The notes under the pieces: model-generated
What the model saw: the letters and a program-made list of their open reading frames with translations, nothing else
Database searches by the model: none
What the model was told of the DNA's origin: nothing
Part shown: one piece after another, positions 26,054 through 34,687 of the stretch
Layout: each line of letters begins with the position of its first letter
Position numbering within the stretch: position 1 is the first letter of the stretch
Program-made: the position numbers and the translations under genes
Source of the DNA: Ensifer sp. IC4062
GTDB taxonomy: Bacteria; Pseudomonadota; Alphaproteobacteria; Rhizobiales; Rhizobiaceae
Assembly: GCF_020193575.1 (NCBI RefSeq)
Contig: NZ_JADYVD010000009.1
Span: forward strand, 1 to 64,000
Direction of reading: 5' to 3'
Length of the DNA stretch: 64,000 nt

Positions 26054-26127
26054 CGAGCAAAAGCTGGCGAGACTGGGCGGACTATTCCACCCGGCCGATC
26101 GCGTCACGGTTTTTTAGGGCACGTTGG

Positions 26128-26751
26128 ATGTTTGATATCGGCTGGACCGAGCTTGTAGTTATCGCAATCGTCCTGATTGTCGTCGTTGGACCGAAGGATC
26201 TGCCGCCGATGCTGCGGGCCTTTGGGCGCATGACGTCCAAGATGCGTGGGATGGCGGCGGATTTCCGTCACCAATTCGACGAGGCCTTGCGCGAAGCCGA
26301 TCTGGATGAGGTGCGCAAGACGATCAGCGATGCGCAAAGTCTCAATCCGACCGCGGCGCTGCGGGACGCCATGAATCCGCTGCGCCAGCTTGGAAACGAG
26401 ATCAAGTCCGATCTGCAAAAGGCGGCAACGCCCGACACTCCGGCGCAGCCGGAACCGGTGCAGCCTGTGGCCGAGGCGGTGAAGGCCGATGCTCCCGTTG
26501 AAGCCGTGGCGAAGCCCGCCGAAGTAGCTGCTGCAACAGCAATCGAACCGAAGATAGAAGCGAAGGCGGAGAGCGTCGGCAAGACCAGGGCCGCGCCCGC
26601 GCCGTCGAAGAAGCCTGCAGCCGCAACAACCAAGAAAGCGGCGACGAAGCCGCCGGCAAAGAAAACGTCGTCAACTGGCGAGCGGCAGGCTGAGACCAAG
26701 ACCAAGACGCAGAAGGCGCGTGCGACTTCGCGCAAGAAAGGTGACGCATGA
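26128..26751 (+). CDS. tatB: Sec-independent protein translocase subunit TatB
   Basis: A 207-aa substrate-receptor subunit of the Tat translocase. The N-terminus MFDIGWTELVVIAIVLIVVV and the GPKDLPPMLRAFGRM hinge and amphipathic helix are diagnostic. The Glu in the membrane helix (E8) that separates TatB from TatA is present. From about residue 100 the protein has an Ala/Pro/Lys-rich tail (KKPAAATTKKAATKPPAKK) typical of alphaproteobacterial TatB. The stop overlaps the tatC start by 4 nt (ATGA). Confidence 0.95.
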   Translation: MFDIGWTELVVIAIVLIVVVGPKDLPPMLRAFGRMTSKMRGMAADFRHQFDEALREADLDEVRKTISDAQSLNPTAALRDAMNPLRQLGNEIKSDLQKAATPDTPAQPEPVQPVAEAVKADAPVEAVAKPAEVAAATAIEPKIEAKAESVGKTRAAPAPSKKPAAATTKKAATKPPAKKTSSTGERQAETKTKTQKARATSRKKGDA

Positions 26752-27578
26752 GCGGCGATATCGAGGACCGGCCGCAGCCGCTGATCGAGCACCTCATCGA
26801 GTTGCGCACGAGGCTGGTGTGGGCGATCGGCGCATTTTTTGTCGCCTTTCTCGTCTGCTTCTATTTTGCCAAGCAGCTGTTCAACTTCCTCGTCCTGCCG
26901 TTCAAGTGGGCAGTGAGCTGGGCCGGCCTCAGCCACCGCAATGTTGAGCTTATTTACACGGCGCCGCAGGAGTTCTTCTTCACCCAGATCAAGGTTGCGA
27001 TGTTTGGCGCTCTGGTGATCGCCTTTCCCGTGATCGCCTCGCAGATCTACAAGTTTGTTGCGCCTGGTCTCTACAAGAACGAACGCGCAGCCTTCCTGCC
27101 ATTCCTGATTGCTTCGCCGATTCTGTTTCTCATCGGCGGCGCGCTCGTCTATTTCTTCTTCACGCCGATGGTCATGTGGTTCTTCCTGGCCATGGAACAG
27201 GGCGGCGGCGAAGGGCAGGTTGCAATCCAGCTCCTGCCGAAAGTATCGGAATATCTGAGCCTGATCATGTCGTTGGTGTTCGCCTTCGGCCTGGTCTTCC
27301 AGTTGCCTGTTGTGACCACGCTGCTTGCGCGTGTCGGCTTCGTCACGGCCCAGGGGCTTGCCGAAAAGCGCAAATACGCAATCGTCATCGCCTTCGTCGT
27401 CGCGGCCGTTTTGACGCCGCCGGATCCTGTCTCCCAGATCGGTCTTGCGCTGCCAGCCATCCTTCTCTACGAAATTTCGATCTACACGGCGCGACTCGTC
27501 GAAAGACAGCGCGAGAGAGACGCTCTCGCAACTTCGCAGGAAAGCTCCTCTGAGACGACCGGACCCGCGAAGGGCTGA
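26748..27578 (+). CDS. tatC: Sec-independent protein translocase subunit TatC
   Basis: A 276-aa, six-helix membrane protein that recognises the twin-arginine signal together with TatB. The conserved start PLIEHLIELRTRLVWAIGAF, the first periplasmic loop with YTAPQEFFFTQIK, and VLTPPDPVSQIGLALPAILL near the C-terminus are all family signatures. It ends with a charged cytoplasmic tail. It overlaps tatB by 4 nt. A RIME1 element follows 26 nt after the stop and separates the tat operon from serS. Confidence 0.97.
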   Translation: MSGDIEDRPQPLIEHLIELRTRLVWAIGAFFVAFLVCFYFAKQLFNFLVLPFKWAVSWAGLSHRNVELIYTAPQEFFFTQIKVAMFGALVIAFPVIASQIYKFVAPGLYKNERAAFLPFLIASPILFLIGGALVYFFFTPMVMWFFLAMEQGGGEGQVAIQLLPKVSEYLSLIMSLVFAFGLVFQLPVVTTLLARVGFVTAQGLAEKRKYAIVIAFVVAAVLTPPDPVSQIGLALPAILLYEISIYTARLVERQRERDALATSQESSSETTGPAKG

Positions 27579-27604
27579 CTGTCTAACGTTCTCGCGTTGT
27601 GGCC

Positions 27605-27711
27605 CTACAGCGCCGCGCATCAATTCAGACGCGCGCCAGTTGCTGTAGCACTCTGAATCGCCGCGTGATTTTCCTTGAATCGGACCTGATTTGAGGAGAA
27701 CTCATGCAGTA
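27605..27711 (+). repeat. RIME1-type intergenic mosaic element (about 107 bp)
   Basis: Begins CTACAGCG and ends CATGCAGTA. The first palindrome has arms CTACAGC/GCTGTAG with an inner GCGCAT/AGACGCGC part. The second half contains a long imperfect stem. It lies between tatC and serS in the same orientation as the copies at 5511 and 12562, ending 18 nt before the serS start, so it must form part of the serS leader if read through. Confidence 0.77.
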
Positions 27712-27729
27712 ACAACGCGTGGGACGATT

Positions 27730-29013
27730 ATGCTCGATATCAAATGGATCCGTGAGAATGCCGATGTGCTCGACGCCGCCCTGGCGAAACGGGGCGCGGA
27801 GCCGTTGTCTGCGTCCTTGATCGCGCTCGATGAGCGTCGTCGCGCCATCCTTCAATCGCTGCAGGACATGCAGTCGCGCCGCAATGCCGCCTCCAAGGAA
27901 ATCGGCGCGGCTATGGCGCAGAAGAACAGCGAGCTGGCCGAAAAGCTTAAGGCCGAGGTCGCCGATCTCAAGAACACCATGCCCGCGGCCGAAGAAGAAA
28001 GCCGGCGCATCGATGCCGAGCTTTCGGATGCCTTGTCGCGCATTCCGAACGTCCCGCTCGACGATGTTCCTGTCGGCGCCGATGAGGCGGCCAATGTCGT
28101 GACCCGGATTGCCGGCGCAAAACCGACCTGGAACCACAAGCCGCTCGAACATTTCGAAATCGGCGAGGTGTTGGGGCTGATGGATTTCGAGGGCGCCGCG
28201 CGGATCGCAGGTTCGCGCTTCACCATTGTGAAGGGGCAGCTTGCTCGGCTCGAGCGGGCGCTCGGCCAGTTCATGCTCGATCTGCACACACAGGAGCACG
28301 GATATATCGAGGTGCAGCCGCCGCTGCTCGTCCGTGATGATGCGATGTACGGGACCGGGCAGCTGCCGAAGTTTGCGGAGGATCTCTTCCGCACGACGGA
28401 TGAACGTTGGCTGATCCCGACGGCGGAAGTTCCGTTGACGAACATGGTTCGCGAGCAGATCCTCGAAGGAGAGAAGCTGCCGTTGCGCTTTACCGCATTG
28501 ACGCCGTGCTTCCGTTCGGAGGCCGGATCGGCCGGTCGCGATACCCGCGGCATGCTGCGTCAGCATCAGTTCAATAAAGTGGAGCTGGTCTCGATTACCG
28601 ATGCGGAAAGCTCGATTGACGAGCACGAGCGGATGACCGCCTGCGCCGAGGCGGTGTTGAAGCGCCTGGGGCTGCATTATCGTGTCATGACGCTCTCGAC
28701 CGGCGACATGGGCTTTGGCGCGCGCAAGACCTATGATCTTGAGGTGTGGCTGCCGGGCCAGGATACCTACCGCGAAATCTCGTCCTGCTCGGTCTGCGGG
28801 GATTTCCAGGCGCGTCGCATGAACGCGCGCTACCGCACGAAGGAGGAGAAGGGAACGAAATTCGTTCACACGTTGAACGGCTCCGGTGTTGCGGTTGGCC
28901 GCGCGCTGATCGCCGTCATCGAAAATTACCTGAACGAAGATGGCTCCGTCACGGTGCCGGATGTTCTTGTTTCCTATATGGGTGGCCTGCGGCGCATCGA
29001 AAAAGTCGCCTGA
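27730..29013 (+). CDS. serS: Seryl-tRNA synthetase
   Basis: A 427-aa class II synthetase for tRNA-Ser and tRNA-Sec. The N-terminal antiparallel coiled coil (about 25-105) is visible in the charged heptad-like region after [20 protein letters not shown]. Class II motif 2 is [19 protein letters not shown] and motif 3 is in [17 protein letters not shown]. The ATG at 27730 (MLDIKWI) matches the family. surE starts 14 nt downstream and pcm follows, so serS-surE-pcm form an operon, as in other Rhizobiales. Confidence 0.98.
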   Translation: MLDIKWIRENADVLDAALAKRGAEPLSASLIALDERRRAILQSLQDMQSRRNAASKEIGAAMAQKNSELAEKLKAEVADLKNTMPAAEEESRRIDAELSDALSRIPNVPLDDVPVGADEAANVVTRIAGAKPTWNHKPLEHFEIGEVLGLMDFEGAARIAGSRFTIVKGQLARLERALGQFMLDLHTQEHGYIEVQPPLLVRDDAMYGTGQLPKFAEDLFRTTDERWLIPTAEVPLTNMVREQILEGEKLPLRFTALTPCFRSEAGSAGRDTRGMLRQHQFNKVELVSITDAESSIDEHERMTACAEAVLKRLGLHYRVMTLSTGDMGFGARKTYDLEVWLPGQDTYREISSCSVCGDFQARRMNARYRTKEEKGTKFVHTLNGSGVAVGRALIAVIENYLNEDGSVTVPDVLVSYMGGLRRIEKVA

Positions 29014-29027
29014 GCGCGAGAAAGCGG

Positions 29028-29810
29028 ATGAAAACCGGAATGCGCATCCTGCTGACGAACGACGACGGCATTCACGCCGAGGGGATCTCCGTGCTGGAGC
29101 GGATCGCACGGACGATTTCCGACGATGTATGGGTTGTTGCCCCTGAGGTGGACCAGAGCGGTCTCGCCCACTCATTGACGCTCTCCGAGCCTCTGCGCCT
29201 GCGCCAGGTTTCGGACCGGCGTTTTGCTCTTCGGGGAACGCCGACGGATTGCGTGATCATGGCGGTGCGGCAAATTCTCGACCGGAAGCCGGATCTCGTC
29301 CTTTCGGGAGTGAACGTCGGAGCTAATCTCGCCGACGACGTTACCTATTCGGGAACCGTGGCCGGCGCTATCGAAGGCACGCTGCAGGGAATCCGTTCGA
29401 TGGCGCTCAGCCAGGCCTATAGGCATACGATAGACACGGCCGTACCATGGGATGTGGTCGAGACCCATGCACCTACCCTCATCCGTACGCTGATGGATGT
29501 TGCGTTGCCCGACGGAACGTTGATCAATCTGAATTTTCCCAATTGTCCGGCCGACGCGGTGGCCGGAACCGACGTCACATCTCAGGGTAAGCTCGAATTC
29601 GGACTGAGCATCGACGAACGCGTCGATGGCCGAGGATTTCCCTATTTCTGGTTGCGCTTCGGCGAGCGCGCCGGCGATTTTCGTGCCGGAACCGACATTC
29701 ACGCTTTGCGCGAGAACCGAATTTCGGTAACCCCGCTTAAACTGGATATGACCGACTATACCGTCCAGGATCGCATCGCACGCGCATTGCGGGAAGGGAC
29801 TGTCGCTTGA
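29028..29810 (+). CDS. surE: 5'-nucleotidase SurE
   Basis: A 260-aa metal-dependent phosphatase acting on nucleoside 5'- and 3'-monophosphates; surE and pcm are linked in many bacteria as stationary-phase survival genes. The N-terminal [16 protein letters not shown] carries the Asp-Asp metal site; [29 protein letters not shown] and AGTDIHAL are further family motifs. ATG 29028 has a weak GAGAAAG site upstream; ATG 29040 (MRILL) would give 256 aa and is also plausible. Its last codons overlap the pcm start. Confidence 0.95.
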   Translation: MKTGMRILLTNDDGIHAEGISVLERIARTISDDVWVVAPEVDQSGLAHSLTLSEPLRLRQVSDRRFALRGTPTDCVIMAVRQILDRKPDLVLSGVNVGANLADDVTYSGTVAGAIEGTLQGIRSMALSQAYRHTIDTAVPWDVVETHAPTLIRTLMDVALPDGTLINLNFPNCPADAVAGTDVTSQGKLEFGLSIDERVDGRGFPYFWLRFGERAGDFRAGTDIHALRENRISVTPLKLDMTDYTVQDRIARALREGTVA

Positions 29811-30460
29811 ACGGACGCGTTTCGCAGCAGGAAGGCTTCGCAGCGATGGTGCTGCGCTTGCGCGGCGAAGGAATGGCGAATCATGACCTGCTGAAGGCGG
29901 TGGAGCAGACGCCGCGCAGCCATTTTGCTCCGCCGCAATACCAGGTCGAAGCCTATTCCCAGCGATTGATACCGCTCGATTGCGGGTCGTTCATGGAGGG
30001 CTATGATTTCGCAGTGCGGCTGCTGCACTGCCTCAACATCAAGCCGGGGCAGCGTATTCTGGAGGTCGGTACAGGCAGCGGCTTCACCGCGGGCGTCATG
30101 GCGCGCATTGCCGAACGCGTGTTGACGATCGATCGATATCAGACGTTGGTGAGTTCGGCGCAAAAGAACCTAGAAAAGGCCGGCATTCGTAATGTCGTCG
30201 TCAGGCAGGCCGACGGCAGCGCAGGCGTGCCGGGCGAGGGCACGTTCGACCGCATCCTGATCACCGCGGCGTTCAACAGCCTGCCCCGCATGTTTTCCGA
30301 CCATCTGGTCTCCGGCGGCACCTTGCTGGTCCCAATCATGATGAGCGAAACGCTCTGCCGGATCGTTCGCGTCAATCGCACCGGCAGCCGGTTCGATCGC
30401 GAGGACCTGTTCGACGCGCCTTATCTTCCGGTCGTGCCGCAGCTCGCATCATTCCTCTGA
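29807..30460 (+). CDS. pcm: Protein-L-isoaspartate O-methyltransferase
   Basis: A 217-aa PIMT that methylates isoaspartate to start its repair. SAM motif I is [17 protein letters not shown], preceded by the substrate-recognition segment [19 protein letters not shown]. The family normally has the motif SxPxxxA here, and this protein has SFMEGYDFA instead. Start is a TTG at 29807 overlapping the surE stop (TTGA), which implies translational coupling; ATG 29846 is an alternative that would remove 13 residues. It is a paralogue of the methyltransferase at 3191. Confidence 0.88.
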   Translation: MNGRVSQQEGFAAMVLRLRGEGMANHDLLKAVEQTPRSHFAPPQYQVEAYSQRLIPLDCGSFMEGYDFAVRLLHCLNIKPGQRILEVGTGSGFTAGVMARIAERVLTIDRYQTLVSSAQKNLEKAGIRNVVVRQADGSAGVPGEGTFDRILITAAFNSLPRMFSDHLVSGGTLLVPIMMSETLCRIVRVNRTGSRFDREDLFDAPYLPVVPQLASFL

Positions 30461-30762
30461 CGCGCCTGGCCGACCTGAGGCTGGCCGCACTCTACTGTGG
30501 CGCGGGACTCGATCGCGTCGCCGTCTTTCACGACTGGGAAGGCGGGCCATTTCAGGAATAGAGCTCGGAAATCATCGTCGTTGCCGGCTAACTCCCGGGA
30601 GCACGTTGCTCCTTACCGCTACTCTGAGCGAACGGTTAATGGATTTTTAACCAAATCCAGCCTCGGGCAAGCTTGCCGCCATAGGCCAGAACGGCACGAC
30701 GAGGCGCGATACGCGCGTGTTCTGCTTTTCTCGTTAGATCGTGCATATGGCGGAGACGGCGG
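30461..30762. other. intergenic region containing a CtrA-type box
   Basis: About 300 bases between pcm and the next gene. Apart from the TTAA-N7-TTAA site at 30636 I find no gene. Short plus-strand open frames here lack ribosome sites and family resemblance. Confidence 0.5.
30636..30650 (+). promoter_or_regulatory. CtrA-type box TTAA-N7-TTAA
   Basis: TTAATGGATTTTTAA fits the CtrA consensus TTAA-N7-TTAA exactly, and the second half continues as TTAACC, the usual extension. It is 113 nt before the start of the hypothetical gene at 30763. CtrA is the master cell-cycle regulator of alphaproteobacteria. One such site can arise by chance in 64 kb, so binding is inference. Confidence 0.5.
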
Positions 30763-31413
30763 ATGCAGATTGCGAACAGGTTGACTGCGGCAACGGCCGG
30801 CGATGGCTTGGGCAATCTCGCCGGGCGTCCGGCCGGCCAGGTCGCGACCGCGAATAAGGATGAGAACGGCGCGCAAGCCGCGCAAACGGGCTTCTTCGAT
30901 CCAACACCGCGTATCTCCCTTTCGGTTGACGCGCTCCTCTATCTCAGTCGAACGAAAAAATCGCCGGAACGATTGCCGCCTCTGACGACGGACGAGTGGA
31001 ACAACAATCCTTCGCCCCAGCTGGCATCACGCGAATACCAGGCTTTTGGCAGGTTTGCCGAGACCGGTGACTATAAGGCTTATTATGGAGCCTTCATCGA
31101 CTATTACGATAGTCTGCGTCCAGAGGACCAGAACAGCCTCCGCTATTTCGGGACACGCGAGGCGGCTGTTGCCGGCTTGCGATCGCTTGAATACGACGCC
31201 GAAAGCGGCCTCGATGTAGAAGCCAATTTCCAAGCCTTGGTCAGCGTCTTCCTCGATGAGGATAAGGCAGTTCACGCGGAAATCCCGCCGTCGGCTCCGC
31301 GGACGGAGGACGGGGGATTTGACTGGAACAAGGTCAACATCAGCTATGAAGATCAGACGCCCGAACCCAGGTCCGTGTCGGAGATCGAAAGGCTTTATTC
31401 CGAGCTCTTCTAA
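30763..31413 (+). CDS. Conserved-looking hypothetical protein
   Basis: A 216-aa protein I do not recognise. There is no signal peptide or membrane helix. Residues 1-45 are Ala/Gly-rich. Residues 50-62 (SLSVDALLYLSRT) resemble the short helix seen in some flagellar and secretion-associated proteins, but that is too weak to name. The middle (about 75-150) is rich in Tyr and acidic residues (YKAYYGAFIDYYDSL). The ATG at 30763 is preceded by GGAGACGG. A CtrA-type box lies upstream and nlpD downstream, so a cell-cycle-controlled envelope role is conceivable but unproven. Confidence 0.7.
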   Translation: MQIANRLTAATAGDGLGNLAGRPAGQVATANKDENGAQAAQTGFFDPTPRISLSVDALLYLSRTKKSPERLPPLTTDEWNNNPSPQLASREYQAFGRFAETGDYKAYYGAFIDYYDSLRPEDQNSLRYFGTREAAVAGLRSLEYDAESGLDVEANFQALVSVFLDEDKAVHAEIPPSAPRTEDGGFDWNKVNISYEDQTPEPRSVSEIERLYSELF

Positions 31414-31478
31414 GCCGTGGTGCCGGGAGGCAATGCGCGCCGGCTATGGTTAGCATTTCGTCAAATTAGGTACAGCCC

Positions 31479-31493
31479 TTAACCGGGCGGTAA
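31479..31493 (+). promoter_or_regulatory. CtrA-like near-consensus site before nlpD
   Basis: TTAACCGGGCGGTAA matches TTAA-N7-TTAA except for one base in the second half (GTAA). It lies 56 nt before the nlpD start. As a one-mismatch site it is weak evidence on its own; interest comes from a full site 840 nt upstream and from the cell-division role of NlpD. Confidence 0.3.
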
Positions 31494-31548
31494 CTCTAAT
31501 GCGCTTTAATCATTCCACAGCGAGTTGCGTTCGGAGTGGGTAAGCGTC

Positions 31549-33084
31549 ATGCGTAAATTTGTATCTCCCAGTGCAGGGAAGTCAACGATCCGCCTGTGTG
31601 CGGCGATCTTGCTGGCAGGCGCTGCCACCGGTTGCAGCTCGGATGTCAGCCGCTTCAGCGGGCTTTTTTCGAGATCCGACGACATAACGACCAGTTCCAT
31701 CCCGCAAGATACGATGCCGGTGCCGCGGGGTGATGTTGCCACCGGGCAACTTGCGGCGGCTCCGTCTGGTGGGGCCGGTGCGTCGTATGGTCAGCCGTAT
31801 CCGGTCGCTGGTCAGAACGCCGTCTATAACCCGGCGCCCGTCTCCAGCGCGCGTGCTGCCTCGACGCCGATGAGTGTTCAACGCACAGCGCTGGCGGATC
31901 CCTCCACGACAGCTTCGCAACAGCAGGCGCTTCCGACGCAACGGCAAGCGCAGCCCGTCGCCGTCGCCAAGGCGGAGACTCTGCCTGCAGCCGCCAGGGA
32001 GCCGGCGAGCAAGGGCGGTTGGGGCACGCAGAACGCGCCCTCCGTCATGGTTCGCCAAGGCGATACCGTCGCCACGCTCGCGAAGCGCTTTGGAGTCCCG
32101 GAGAAGGAAATCCTCAGGGCAAATGGGTTGAAGTCGGCTGGGCAGGTGGAGCCCGGTCAGCGGCTTGTGATCCCGACGTTCGGTGTTGCGAGCAGTGCTG
32201 CAAAGGCGGCCGCGTCGAACTCGATCGCCGATATCGAGGGCGGCAAGCAGCGTCCATTTCCGCTGCCGGAGGACAAGCGCGAAGCGGCGATCCTTCCGGG
32301 CCAAACGCAATCGCGCGACAAGAACGAAAGTCGCAGCGATATCGCCGCAGGCAAGCTCGCCTCCAAGGGCGAAGGTAGTGGTGGCGACGGCCTCTACACC
32401 GTCAAGCCGGGCGACTCGTTGAACCGCATTGCCAAGGCGAACGGCGTATCGGTCAGCGCCTTGAAGCAGGCAAACGGTCTGACGGCCGAGGGGATCCGCG
32501 TCGGCCAAAAGCTGAAGATGCCGGGTGCCGCGAATACCGCGACCGATGCGATGGCAACGGCTTCAGTGCCGACCAAGAAGGCAGAGACCAAGGTCGCTTC
32601 GCTGGACCAGGGCAAACCAGCCGAATATAAGCCGCCGGTTGCGAAGGAGAGCGTTTCGGAGGTCGCGACCAAGACGGACATCGACGAGGATCTGCCGAAG
32701 TCGACCGGTATCAGCAAGTATCGCTGGCCGGTGCGTGGTGCGGTCGTTGCGGGATACGGCGCGAATGTCGACGGCAATCGCAACGACGGCATCAACATCT
32801 CGGCACCCGAAGGAACGCCGATCAAGGCGGCCGAAAACGGTGTGGTCATCTACTCCGGCAGCAGCTTGAAGGAACTGGGCAATGCCGTTCTGGTGCGCCA
32901 CGACGACGGCACGGTCACGGTCTACGGCAATGCCTCGGAACTCAAGGTGCAGCGCGGACAGAAGGTGCAGCGCGGACAGACGCTTGCTGCCTCCGGCATG
33001 ACCGGCAGGGCGACCCAGCCGCAGGTGCATTTCGAGGTGCGCAAGAACGCCACCCCGGTGAACCCGACAACCTATCTCGAATAG
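31549..33084 (+). CDS. nlpD: NlpD-like lipoprotein, LysM + M23/LytM domains
   Basis: A 511-aa predicted outer-membrane lipoprotein with lipobox LLAGAATGC (Cys at about residue 27). It has two LysM peptidoglycan-binding domains (about 167-210, VRQGDTVATLAKRFGVPEKE; about 283-325, VKPGDSLNRIAKANGVSVSA) and a C-terminal M23/LytM domain (about 393-505). The catalytic HxGxD of active M23 peptidases is replaced by NDGIN, and the HLH motif reads QVH, so the domain should be enzymatically inactive, as in the amidase activators NlpD and EnvC. ATG 31549 gives a proper lipoprotein signal. In rhizobia nlpD usually lies downstream of surE-pcm, as here. Confidence 0.93.
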   Translation: MRKFVSPSAGKSTIRLCAAILLAGAATGCSSDVSRFSGLFSRSDDITTSSIPQDTMPVPRGDVATGQLAAAPSGGAGASYGQPYPVAGQNAVYNPAPVSSARAASTPMSVQRTALADPSTTASQQQALPTQRQAQPVAVAKAETLPAAAREPASKGGWGTQNAPSVMVRQGDTVATLAKRFGVPEKEILRANGLKSAGQVEPGQRLVIPTFGVASSAAKAAASNSIADIEGGKQRPFPLPEDKREAAILPGQTQSRDKNESRSDIAAGKLASKGEGSGGDGLYTVKPGDSLNRIAKANGVSVSALKQANGLTAEGIRVGQKLKMPGAANTATDAMATASVPTKKAETKVASLDQGKPAEYKPPVAKESVSEVATKTDIDEDLPKSTGISKYRWPVRGAVVAGYGANVDGNRNDGINISAPEGTPIKAAENGVVIYSGSSLKELGNAVLVRHDDGTVTVYGNASELKVQRGQKVQRGQTLAASGMTGRATQPQVHFEVRKNATPVNPTTYLE

Positions 33085-33117
33085 AGCAATTTCAGAAATT
33101 AACCTGGACCGCCGAAA

Positions 33118-33993
33118 TCACGCTGGATCTTCGAGCTGTCGACGAAGCCTGCCGGCCAAATCCTGAATGAACTGCCACGCGACGCGGCCGGATCTCGATC
33201 CCCGCGTCGTTGCCCATTCCAGGGCCTCAGCGTGTAGCGTCTCTTGCTCGACATTCAAGTCGTAATAACGGGCGTATCCGTCGACCATCGCCAGGTAATC
33301 ATCCTGGCTGCACTTGTAGAAGCCCAGCCAAAGGCCGAAGCGGTCGGACAACGAAACCTTCTCCTCCACCGCCTCGGATGGATTTATCGCAGTCGATTGC
33401 TCATTTTCCATCATGTTGCGCGGCAGCAGGTATCGGCGGTTCGAGGTGGCGTAGAGCAGAACATTGGCGGGGCGGCCTTCCACGCCGCCATCGAGAACCG
33501 CTTTCAGGGACTTGTAGGACGTGTCGTCATGGTCGAAGGAAAGGTCGTCGCAGAAGACGACGACCGGCATGGGCGCCGCTTTCAGGATCTCCATCAGAGC
33601 CGGCAGAGTTGCGATGTCTTCGCGGTGCACTTCGACGAGTTTCAATGCCTTGCCGGTTTCGTGCGCGACCCGCGCGTGGACCGCCTTGACCAGCGAAGAC
33701 TTTCCCATGCCGCGCGCGCCCCAAAGAAGCACGTTGTTTGCTGGATAGCCCTCAGCGAAACGAAGCGTGTTGTCAAAAAGGATGTCGCGAACGTGATCGA
33801 CACCTGTGATGAGGGCAAGATCGATGCGGTTCGGCTTTGCGACCGGCTGCAGATGGCGATTGGCCGGCGCCCAGACGAAACATCCCGCCTGGCTCCAGTC
33901 GTTGACGGCCGGCGCCGGGCCCGCGATCCGCTCGATAGCCGCCGAAAGCTTCTGCATCTCGTTGATCAGAATGTCGATCTTGTTTTCCTGCAT
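33118..33993 (-). CDS. DUF815 AAA-type ATPase
   Basis: A 291-aa P-loop ATPase of the DUF815 family. Walker A is GARGMGKSSLVKA (about residues 99-111) and Walker B is VVFCDDLSFD. A conserved stretch VLLYATSNRRYLLP follows, which resembles the sensor-1 Asn region of AAA proteins. The function of the family is unknown. ATG 33993 (MQENKIDI) was chosen because residues before it lack conservation and run through the divergent promoter region. It converges on nlpD (33-nt gap) and diverges from yajC. Confidence 0.88.
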   Translation of the reverse strand: MQENKIDILINEMQKLSAAIERIAGPAPAVNDWSQAGCFVWAPANRHLQPVAKPNRIDLALITGVDHVRDILFDNTLRFAEGYPANNVLLWGARGMGKSSLVKAVHARVAHETGKALKLVEVHREDIATLPALMEILKAAPMPVVVFCDDLSFDHDDTSYKSLKAVLDGGVEGRPANVLLYATSNRRYLLPRNMMENEQSTAINPSEAVEEKVSLSDRFGLWLGFYKCSQDDYLAMVDGYARYYDLNVEQETLHAEALEWATTRGSRSGRVAWQFIQDLAGRLRRQLEDPA

Positions 33994-34304
33994 CTGCTTG
34001 TCTCCGGTACTCGCTCTGCGCTTTGCCTGGCGCTGCGTGCGTCTGTAATTCTTTGAATTGCCGTAGGGTTTGCCTCGGAAATTGTCCGTGACGGAAGCCG
34101 CTCGGCAGGTTTTTTTCGGTAGCACGACGGTTTGCGCTGGAAAAGGCCAACCGCGAGTGCTCAGGGGGTTCTCCTCCCGCGGAATTTGTGTCAGAGGCAG
34201 GGGAAACGGATAGGGGCAGCCGATTTGCGTCGCCAATGGCATCCCTATATTTCGGCGGATTTCGCGCGGGAGAATCCGTGCAATTTGAACTTAAGGAGCG
34301 ATCG
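33994..34304. other. divergent promoter region between the DUF815 gene and yajC
   Basis: About 310 bases separating divergent starts. Open frames crossing it are extensions of the flanking genes and look non-coding. The AAGGAGCG ribosome site of yajC lies at its right edge. I see no clear operator. Confidence 0.5.
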
Positions 34305-34637
34305 ATGTTCATTACCGAAGCTTTTGCGCAGACCGGTGCCCCGAGCGCGGGCGGTGCAGACATCTTGATGTCCATTCTGCCTTTCCTCCTGATCTTTGTT
34401 GTCATGTATTTCCTGATCATCCGCCCGCAGCGCGCGCAGATGAAACGTCGCGAAGAATTGCTGAAGAACATTCGCCGCGGCGATCAGGTCGTTACCGGCG
34501 GCGGCATCGTTGGCAAAGTTACTAAGGTTGTCGATGATGCGGAACTCGAGGTCGAGATCGCAGACGGCATCAAGGTTCGCGTCGTCCGCAGCGGGATTTC
34601 GGAGGTTCGCGTGAAGGGCGAACCGGTCAAGGAATAA
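34305..34637 (+). CDS. yajC: Preprotein translocase accessory subunit YajC
   Basis: A 110-aa single-span membrane protein that joins SecD and SecF in the Sec holotranslocon. Helix ILPFLLIFVVMYFLIIRPQ (about 24-42) is followed by the family's hallmark RPQRAQMKRREELLKNIRRG and GDQVVTGGGIVGKV. ATG 34305 with AAGGAGCG upstream excludes the 39-codon open extension. secDF follows 50 nt downstream, so they are co-transcribed. Confidence 0.96.
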   Translation: MFITEAFAQTGAPSAGGADILMSILPFLLIFVVMYFLIIRPQRAQMKRREELLKNIRRGDQVVTGGGIVGKVTKVVDDAELEVEIADGIKVRVVRSGISEVRVKGEPVKE

Positions 34638-34687
34638 TCCGGGCACGAAGCGTAACCGGCAGAGCCGGCGAATGGAGCATTTAGAGC

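Noticed and set aside
27625..29175. 516-codon minus-strand open frame opposite serS
   Set aside because: It shadows a clear serS gene and runs through a RIME1 element.
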